From: Pseudomonadota bacterium
Lineage (GTDB): Bacteria; Pseudomonadota; Alphaproteobacteria; Sphingomonadales; Sphingomonadaceae
Length of the DNA stretch: 11,227 nt
Direction of reading: 5' to 3'
NCBI GenBank assembly: GCA_023424275.1
Contig: JAFAED010000572.1
Coordinates: 1 to 11,227 of the forward strand
Of this stretch, positions 1 to 5,316 are shown one piece after another (positions within the stretch are counted from its first letter, which is position 1; every line of letters starts with the position of its first letter). Under the pieces are notes generated by a model that saw nothing but the letters and a program-made list of their open reading frames with translations, was not told the DNA's origin and did not search any database. The position numbers and the translations under genes were made by a program.

Positions 1-318
1 GTAGCCATATTCGGCGCATTTCAGCATCCCGCCGAGCAGCATCTGATCGACCCAGTCGACGCCCTGCCGGCCCCGCCAGTCGGCAATCGTGCGTTCGCGG
101 TCGTTGATCGCGAGGATCAGATAGGACCGCGACCCGCTCATCCGCTGTGCCGCGATCGACGGAACATAACCAAGCTTGTCGATCGACGCCTGGACGCGCT
201 CCTTCATCTCGGGCCGGACGTTGGGCTCGTTGTTGATGACGCGGCTTACCGTCTGCAGCGACACCCCCGCGTCCGCTGCGACATGCTTGATTGTAACCGA
301 CTGCCGCCGACGCCCCAT
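1..318 (-). CDS. LacI-family transcriptional regulator, N-terminal part (cut by window edge)
   Basis: This is the first 106 residues of a LacI/GalR-type repressor, starting at ATG 318; the rest lies beyond position 1. Residues 8-30 form the family's DNA-binding helix-turn-helix, with the hallmark VTIKHVAADAGVS followed by LQTVSRVINN. The hinge helix follows at about residues 53-64 (PSIAAQRMSGSR), with Met60 where lac repressor has the minor-groove Leu. The effector-binding periplasmic-binding-protein-like fold starts near residue 65. A GGGAAAGA stretch just upstream of the ATG serves as ribosome binding site. LacI-family proteins usually repress sugar uptake and catabolism genes until a sugar binds. 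The gene lies 112 bases downstream of halogenase 1 on the same strand, so it could be the last gene of the cluster or have its own promoter. That it controls the receptor promoter near 8363-8400 is inference. The sugar effector cannot be read from the visible part. Confidence 0.95.
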   Translation of the reverse strand, partial: MGRRRQSVTIKHVAADAGVSLQTVSRVINNEPNVRPEMKERVQASIDKLGYVPSIAAQRMSGSRSYLILAINDRERTIADWRGRQGVDWVDQMLLGGMLKCAEYGY

Positions 319-430
319 TATCTTTCCCGGTCCCCGTTCGTGCCATCGTCGCTAACGGCATCGTCGCCACAATGCCAGCCACGAACCCACATCGCTTCCA
401 CAATATGCCGATATTCCCGGCGAGCGAGGT

Positions 431-1930
431 TCATGCCGCCTTCGGCTCTTCGGCACCGCAATAACGCGCGACATAGGCGTGATGCTCGGGCAGCGTCGCG
501 ACCGTCTGTGCGATATTGTCGCGGATCGACTGGAACAGGCGCTCGACCTCGTCATCGCGCAATTTTGCAGCGATCGGGTGATAGCTCTGCGGCTCGATCC
601 CCTGCCCCATCATCACCTGAACCCAGCTATTCTCCGCGAACAATTCCTCATTCTTGCGGAATACGCGGCCGGTTTCGCGGAACAATTCGATCTTCTGCTG
701 CAATGAATCGGGGACAGGCATATTCGCGACATGGCGCCAGAAGGGGCTGTCGCGGCGATTGGTCGCCTTGTAATGCAACACGACGAAGTCGCGGATCTGC
801 TCGATGTCGGTGCGCTGCTGGTCGTTGAACTCCTGCGCGTCGCGCTCGCTGACGCGGCCGTTCGGCATCAGCCTGATGAAGCGCAGCACCGCACGCTGGA
901 TCAGGTGGACCGTCGTCGCTTCGAGCGGTTCGACAAAGCCTCCGGCCAGCCCGACGGCAACGCAGTTGCGGAACCATTGCTTGCGCCGCACGCCGCCCTT
1001 GAATTTGATGTCGAACGGTTCGATCAGCGGCTCGCCGACGCTGCTCATCAACCGATCATAGGCCTCGTCGCGCGACAGATAGCCGCTCGAATAGACGATG
1101 CCGGCGCCCATGCGATGCTGCAGGGGGATGCGCCACTGCCATCCGGCGTCGTGCGCGATCGCCTGCGTATAGGGCATCGGCGGCCCCAGATGTTTCGACT
1201 GCACCGCAATCGCGCTGTCGTTGGGCAGCCAGTGGCCCCAGTCCTCGCACCCCGCGTGGAGCGCGCCATCGATGAGCAGCCCGCGAAACCCGGTGCAGTC
1301 GACGAACATGTCGCCTTCGATCCGCCGTTCGCCGTCGAGATGCAGCGCGGCGATGTCGCCGGTCTCGCTGTTCAATTCGACGCGCGCGATCTTGCCCTCG
1401 ACGCGCTTGCAGCCGTCGGCTTCGGCCAGCTTGCGCAGGAAACGGCCGTAAAGCGTCGCATCGACATGATAGGCATAATTCATCCGGTCTTCGGGCAGGT
1501 GCGCGAACTTGCCCTGCATCCCGGCGACCAGCTCGAGGCAGTAATCGCTATACGGCTGTTCGTGCCCGCGTTCGCGCGCATTCAGCCAGAAATGCTGGAA
1601 ACCCGCGGACCAGTGATCCTTACCCGACAGGCCGAAGCTGTGAAAATAGCTGTCGCCGTCATGCTTCCAATTGTCGAACAATATGCCCAGTTTGAACGTC
1701 GCCTGCGTCGCGCGCATGAATTCGGGTTCGGGGATGCCGAGGATACGGTTGAAATTGACGAGCGGCGGGATCGTCGATTCCCCGACGCCGATTGTGCCGA
1801 TCTGCTCGGATTCGACGAGCGTCAGGTCGACCGTCTCGCCCATCGTGCGCGCGATTGCCGCCGCCATCATCCAGCCGGCAGTGCCCCCGCCGGCGATCAC
1901 GACGCGCTGGACCGGTTTCTTGTCGCTCAT
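431..1930 (-). CDS. Flavin-dependent tryptophan halogenase-like protein 1
   Basis: A 499-residue FADH2-dependent halogenase of the tryptophan halogenase family, full length for the family. These enzymes make flavin hydroperoxide and pass hypohalous acid to a catalytic lysine, which halogenates an electron-rich aromatic ring. Visible motifs: FAD-binding GGGTAG at residues 14-19; GESTIP at 50-55; the catalytic lysine equivalent (PrnA/RebH Lys79) in TFKLGI at Lys80; the diagnostic WxWxIP as WQWRIP at 264-269; and EPLEAT at 334-339, with the family's conserved Glu at 337. The Ser normally following that Glu is Ala338, so the halide site is slightly altered. Its ATG overlaps the stop of the upstream cupin gene by four bases (ATGA), implying translational coupling. 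It belongs to the class found next to TonB-dependent receptors, whose native substrates are not established; free tryptophan is not implied. A flavin reductase partner must be encoded elsewhere. Confidence 0.93.
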   Translation of the reverse strand: MSDKKPVQRVVIAGGGTAGWMMAAAIARTMGETVDLTLVESEQIGTIGVGESTIPPLVNFNRILGIPEPEFMRATQATFKLGILFDNWKHDGDSYFHSFGLSGKDHWSAGFQHFWLNARERGHEQPYSDYCLELVAGMQGKFAHLPEDRMNYAYHVDATLYGRFLRKLAEADGCKRVEGKIARVELNSETGDIAALHLDGERRIEGDMFVDCTGFRGLLIDGALHAGCEDWGHWLPNDSAIAVQSKHLGPPMPYTQAIAHDAGWQWRIPLQHRMGAGIVYSSGYLSRDEAYDRLMSSVGEPLIEPFDIKFKGGVRRKQWFRNCVAVGLAGGFVEPLEATTVHLIQRAVLRFIRLMPNGRVSERDAQEFNDQQRTDIEQIRDFVVLHYKATNRRDSPFWRHVANMPVPDSLQQKIELFRETGRVFRKNEELFAENSWVQVMMGQGIEPQSYHPIAAKLRDDEVERLFQSIRDNIAQTVATLPEHHAYVARYCGAEEPKAA

Positions 1931-2958
1931 TTACTCAAAGCCCTCAGCAAGAAGGCGCGCAGCCGCCCCGCCGTCTCGGATGTGAGCGGGGCGAGGATGC
2001 TGCGCGCGGTTTCGGGAATATGGTCGGTGACGCTGGCGTCATTGTCGAAGACATAATGGTCGAATTGCTCGCGCCAGATCGCCTTGTCCTCGGGCGGCAG
2101 GTCGCGGATCGCGAGGATCGCATGGTTCAGCGCCGCCTGCGGCTGCCCCAGCCAGCCCGGCGTGCGGCGCCACCAGTAATTCACCAATATGTTGAAGTCC
2201 GCGAGCCCCTCGACATGGTGCCACCACATCGAGGGGATGAAGATCGCGTCGCCGGGTTCGAGTTCGACGGTTAGCGCCTCGGCCATCGCATCGACGAAAC
2301 GCGGATGCGCGACAAGGTCGGGCGCATCGAAATCGACCATGCTGACGACACGTCCCGCCGGCGTATTATCGATCGGCCCCAGATAGAGGTTGCGAAAGGC
2401 CCCCGGCGGGAACAGCGTGAAGCGGCGGCGCCCGGCAGCGCAGCACGCCAGATTGTCGGGAAAATCATTGTGCGCAGCAATTTTGGTGCGCGTGCCGATC
2501 CAGATGCTTTTCAACGGATCGCGGTCGCCGAGGTCGATCGGGTTCGCTTCGTCCAGCCCATCGAAATGCGAGGGGATGTCGATCGACGCCAGGTAGACGG
2601 TCCGGCTTTCGCCGCGCTCCTCAGCGGTATCGATACCACCGAAAATGTCCGCAAGCTTTCCAGTGCCGATACGGAAATTCATTTCCATTTCGGCATCGTA
2701 AAACAGCCGCCCGTCGTGTCCCGGCGGCCCGATCGACACTTTGAACGGCCGCTCGCGCGCATGATCGAGCAGATAGCGCCTGGCCTCGCGCGCCGAACGC
2801 CGGCTGGCTTCGACGAGCGGCCAGTCGGCGACAAGCCCGCGCAGGACAAAGGGCTCGCGCGCGCCTTCCAGCAACGCATCGAGCCCCGCCCCCTTGTTCC
2901 ATTCGCGCTCGGGCACCAGCGCGAGGCGGTCGTATATGGCGCGGTCGCGCTCAGCCAC
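1927..2958 (-). CDS. Cupin-like (Cupin_8/JmjC, FIH-like) Fe(II)/2-oxoglutarate oxygenase
   Basis: A 343-residue protein of the Cupin_8/JmjC-like group that includes the human asparaginyl hydroxylase FIH. The iron-binding facial triad is visible: His163-x-Asp165 in AAHNDFPDN, and His247 in GDAIFIPSMWWHHVEGL, which closely resembles the FIH iron-ligand segment. Other family marks are RRFTLFPP (178-185), the VDFDAPD stretch (208-214) and NYWWR (260-264). The likely reaction is 2-oxoglutarate-dependent hydroxylation of a protein side chain or small molecule; the substrate is unknown. The start is GTG 2958, with AGG seven bases upstream. It overlaps the SapC stop by eight bases (GTGGCTGA), and the gene's own stop overlaps the halogenase 1 start, so it is coupled on both sides. 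It has no signal peptide and is probably cytoplasmic. The family call is firm; the reaction is inferred from the intact triad. Confidence 0.9.
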   Translation of the reverse strand: MAERDRAIYDRLALVPEREWNKGAGLDALLEGAREPFVLRGLVADWPLVEASRRSAREARRYLLDHARERPFKVSIGPPGHDGRLFYDAEMEMNFRIGTGKLADIFGGIDTAEERGESRTVYLASIDIPSHFDGLDEANPIDLGDRDPLKSIWIGTRTKIAAHNDFPDNLACCAAGRRRFTLFPPGAFRNLYLGPIDNTPAGRVVSMVDFDAPDLVAHPRFVDAMAEALTVELEPGDAIFIPSMWWHHVEGLADFNILVNYWWRRTPGWLGQPQAALNHAILAIRDLPPEDKAIWREQFDHYVFDNDASVTDHIPETARSILAPLTSETAGRLRAFLLRALSK

Positions 2959-3670
2959 CGGCCAGCCTGCGGTTCTTGCGCGCGACGAGCACCGACAATT
3001 GCGAGAGCGAGGCGAGCGCCATGAACATCGGCATCAAATGCCCCGCGGCGTGCAGCGCGCCGATCGCCTCGCCATCGAGCGCGCGGAGCTTCGCCTCGTC
3101 GATGATGTGGAAGCCGACGAGCGAATGGATCGAGCCGTCGTCGAGGGTGACTTCAAGGCTGAACGGTTCGAGCAGGTCGTAAGCAAGCAGCGCGTCGTAA
3201 AAAGCGCCGCTCTCGCGATAGCCTTCGTCGAGGTCGCCGAGACGTCCGGCGATCTCGTCGAGATAGGGTGTCGCCATGCCGTCGACATCGAACAGCCTGA
3301 CCCCTTCCCCCGTCGCAGCGATGCGTGGATGGTCCATGTCGATATGGACCTGCCCCGGCCCCTCGCCGCTGGCGGGGCGGCCGATCAGGAACGGCTGGAT
3401 CGCCACCGATAAGGGGCGATAGCGCGCGTCCCAGCGATCGCCGTCGAGGAACAGATTCTCGCCGCTCTGGAAACCGAACATCGCCAGCGCGGAAAAATCC
3501 TGGCGGCCGGTCTCGCGGCGGAACAGGATCGGGAAATGCGCCTGGACGCGGCGAAACTCGCTCGGCACGGTCAGCGTCGCCATGATGTCGTCGCCCAGCT
3601 CCGCGCCCGCATCGGTCCGGACGCGCAGTTCGCGGTGGGTCTTGTTGTCGAGGACGGCGTGGCGGGTCAT
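2951..3670 (-). CDS. SapC family protein
   Basis: A 239-residue protein matching the SapC family (about 250 residues, named after an S-layer-associated protein of Campylobacter fetus). Typical segments are HFPILF (45-50), the MFGFQSGENLFLDGDRWDARY region (64-84), the QPFLIGRP stretch (92-99), and near the C-terminus GFHIIDEAKLRAL (186-198) followed by a hydrophobic tail SLSQLSVL (221-228). No signal peptide or clear transmembrane helix is seen, so the S-layer name may not describe its job here. ATG 3670 is preferred over the in-frame TTG at 3673 because AAGGAA lies about six bases upstream of the ATG. It begins 12 bases after the halogenase 2 stop and overlaps the cupin gene by eight bases. 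SapC homologues recur beside tryptophan-halogenase-like genes and TonB-dependent receptors in related bacteria, which suggests a shared pathway. The biochemical function is unknown. Confidence 0.9.
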   Translation of the reverse strand: MTRHAVLDNKTHRELRVRTDAGAELGDDIMATLTVPSEFRRVQAHFPILFRRETGRQDFSALAMFGFQSGENLFLDGDRWDARYRPLSVAIQPFLIGRPASGEGPGQVHIDMDHPRIAATGEGVRLFDVDGMATPYLDEIAGRLGDLDEGYRESGAFYDALLAYDLLEPFSLEVTLDDGSIHSLVGFHIIDEAKLRALDGEAIGALHAAGHLMPMFMALASLSQLSVLVARKNRRLAGG

Positions 3671-3682
3671 CAAATTCCTTTC

Positions 3683-5212
3683 CTATCGCGCGACGACGCT
3701 CGGGGCGTCGGGCGCGAGAGCGTCGAGATAATCGCGATTGGCGGGCAGCGCAGCGGCAAGCGCACGGGCGCGCTGCCGGGTTTCGGCGAGCAAGGCGGCC
3801 GCCCGCTCGCTTGCGGGAAGCTGCGGCGGCACCGGATAGCCCATGCCGTAGAGGATATATTGGTGGCTTTCGGCCGAGAAAATCTCGTCGACGCGCGGGA
3901 AATCCCATGCCGACGGCGGCTGGTCGCGCCACAATTGCAGCATCGCGGCAAGGCGCGGCGGCATATGCGCCGCATCGCGCTGCGCGAGCCAATAAGGCTC
4001 TTGGCGCCGGCTGAGCGCGTAGTGGAGCTTGAGAAATTCGACGATACGATCCCAGCGATAACGGAACAATTCGTTGAAGCGCTCGGCGTGGATCGGCATC
4101 GCCGCGCGCTTCGCCGGAAAATTGTCGATCAGTGCCTTCAGCGACAATTCGATCATCACGATCGCCGATGCCTCGAGCGGTTCGATGAACCCGGCCGACA
4201 GCCCGATGGCGATGCAATTACCCTCCCAAAACCGCGCACGGTGGCCGGTCGGGAAGGTCAGGCGCCGTGCCGGGACGTCAGGCGCATCGGGAAGAACCCG
4301 GCCGATATAGGCGCGCAAAACCTCTTCGGCCGCATCGTCGTCCATGAAACGACTGGCATAGACACAGCCGATACCGCGGCGCCCCGGCAGGCCGATGTCC
4401 CATATCCAACCGGCGGCGTGCGCGGTTGACACCGTCTGCGATGCGATCGGACTGCCAGGCACCACCGGCACCTGTGCCGCGAGCGCGCGGTCGTTGAACA
4501 ATATGTCGCTACGGTCGATCCACTCGACGCCCAAATGCCCGCCGATCAGCAGCGAAGCATGCCCGCTGCAATCGATGAACAGATCGCCCGCAATATGGCC
4601 GTTCCCGCGCGTTGCGACCGATGCGATGCCCCCTTCGCCGTCGCGTTCCACATTGACGACATGGTCCGATATATGGCGCACGCCGAGCAGTTGGACCGCA
4701 TGTGCGGAAAGCAGCGCCGCGAACTTGCCCGCATCGAGATGATAGGCGTAATTCGCCGCCCCCTGATAATCGGGCATCGCGCGCTGCCGCGGCGCGAGAT
4801 CGGACGCGCACACATGCGCCTGGGCGGTCATCGCCGCCGCAAACGGCAAATCGGGCGCCCCCGCCTGCCACGCGCCGAGCAATTCGGCAGTCGGCGCTGC
4901 GGGCGGCGACGTGAAGGGGTGCAAATAGCGGTCCCCCTCGGCACCCGTCACCCAACCGTCGAAGCGCGACCCCTGTTTGAACGATCCGTCGCAGGCGGTC
5001 AGAAACTCCGCCTCGCCGATCCCGATCGCCGCCAGCGTCGCGCGCATCGTCGGCCAGGTCCCCTCGCCGACACCGATCGTCGGGATATCGGGCGCCTCGA
5101 TCAATATGACGTGGAGCTTTGCGGCGCGCGGCGCACTGGCGAGGAGGCAAGCCGCGAGCCAGCCGGCAGTGCCGCCGCCCACGATGACAACCCTCTCGAT
5201 CGCGCTATCCAT
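3683..5212 (-). CDS. Flavin-dependent tryptophan halogenase-like protein 2 (altered WxWxIP motif)
   Basis: A 509-residue member of the tryptophan halogenase family, clearly diverged from halogenase 1 in the same cluster. FAD-binding GGGTAG lies at residues 12-17. The usual GESTIP is GEGTWP at 49-54. The catalytic lysine equivalent is kept at Lys79 in [17 protein letters not shown] at 344-349 keeps the conserved Glu347. The diagnostic WxWxIP reads WIWDIG at 269-274: both tryptophans and the Ile remain, but Pro is Gly, with a Pro two residues later. Shared segments such as NYAYHLDA (154-161) and the GMGYP turn (456-460) align with halogenase 1, so this is a paralogue of the same subfamily and not a different oxidoreductase. 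ATG 5212 is preceded by AGGA nine bases upstream. It is the first gene after the hairpin that follows the receptor gene. It could be a halogenase with shifted specificity, or an FAD enzyme that no longer halogenates; sequence alone does not decide. Confidence 0.9.
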   Translation of the reverse strand: MDSAIERVVIVGGGTAGWLAACLLASAPRAAKLHVILIEAPDIPTIGVGEGTWPTMRATLAAIGIGEAEFLTACDGSFKQGSRFDGWVTGAEGDRYLHPFTSPPAAPTAELLGAWQAGAPDLPFAAAMTAQAHVCASDLAPRQRAMPDYQGAANYAYHLDAGKFAALLSAHAVQLLGVRHISDHVVNVERDGEGGIASVATRGNGHIAGDLFIDCSGHASLLIGGHLGVEWIDRSDILFNDRALAAQVPVVPGSPIASQTVSTAHAAGWIWDIGLPGRRGIGCVYASRFMDDDAAEEVLRAYIGRVLPDAPDVPARRLTFPTGHRARFWEGNCIAIGLSAGFIEPLEASAIVMIELSLKALIDNFPAKRAAMPIHAERFNELFRYRWDRIVEFLKLHYALSRRQEPYWLAQRDAAHMPPRLAAMLQLWRDQPPSAWDFPRVDEIFSAESHQYILYGMGYPVPPQLPASERAAALLAETRQRARALAAALPANRDYLDALAPDAPSVVAR

Positions 5213-5250
5213 TGCTGTCGATCCTAAGCCAGCTTGCCGCCGTCGTCACG

Positions 5251-5279
5251 CAAAAGAGCCGCGCCCGAAAAGGCGCGAC
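5251..5279 (-). terminator. Hairpin with T-tract between receptor and halogenase 2 (terminator or attenuator)
   Basis: Read on the minus strand, GTCGCGCC and GGCGCGGC pair around the loop TTTTCG, giving eight base pairs including one G·U. The sequence then runs into GCTCTTTTG. The stem is strong, but the T-tract is only four long and is separated from the stem by a few bases. Leaky termination or RNA-end stabilisation is therefore more likely than a full stop. It sits in the 104-base gap between the TonB-dependent receptor stop and the halogenase 2 start. No obvious separate promoter for the downstream genes was seen in that gap. Confidence 0.5.
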
Positions 5280-5316
5280 CCCCTTGCCTGCGACCCAGCG
5301 GAGTTGGCCCACCGCC

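Noticed and set aside
731..2056. A 441-codon open frame on the plus strand across halogenase 1 and the cupin gene
   Set aside because: Same kind of shadow: it crosses two well-supported genes on the other strand and shows no family motif.
3153..4217. A 354-codon minus-strand frame overlapping SapC and halogenase 2
   Set aside because: It is an Arg-rich out-of-frame translation of two recognisable genes and has no motif or start signal of its own.
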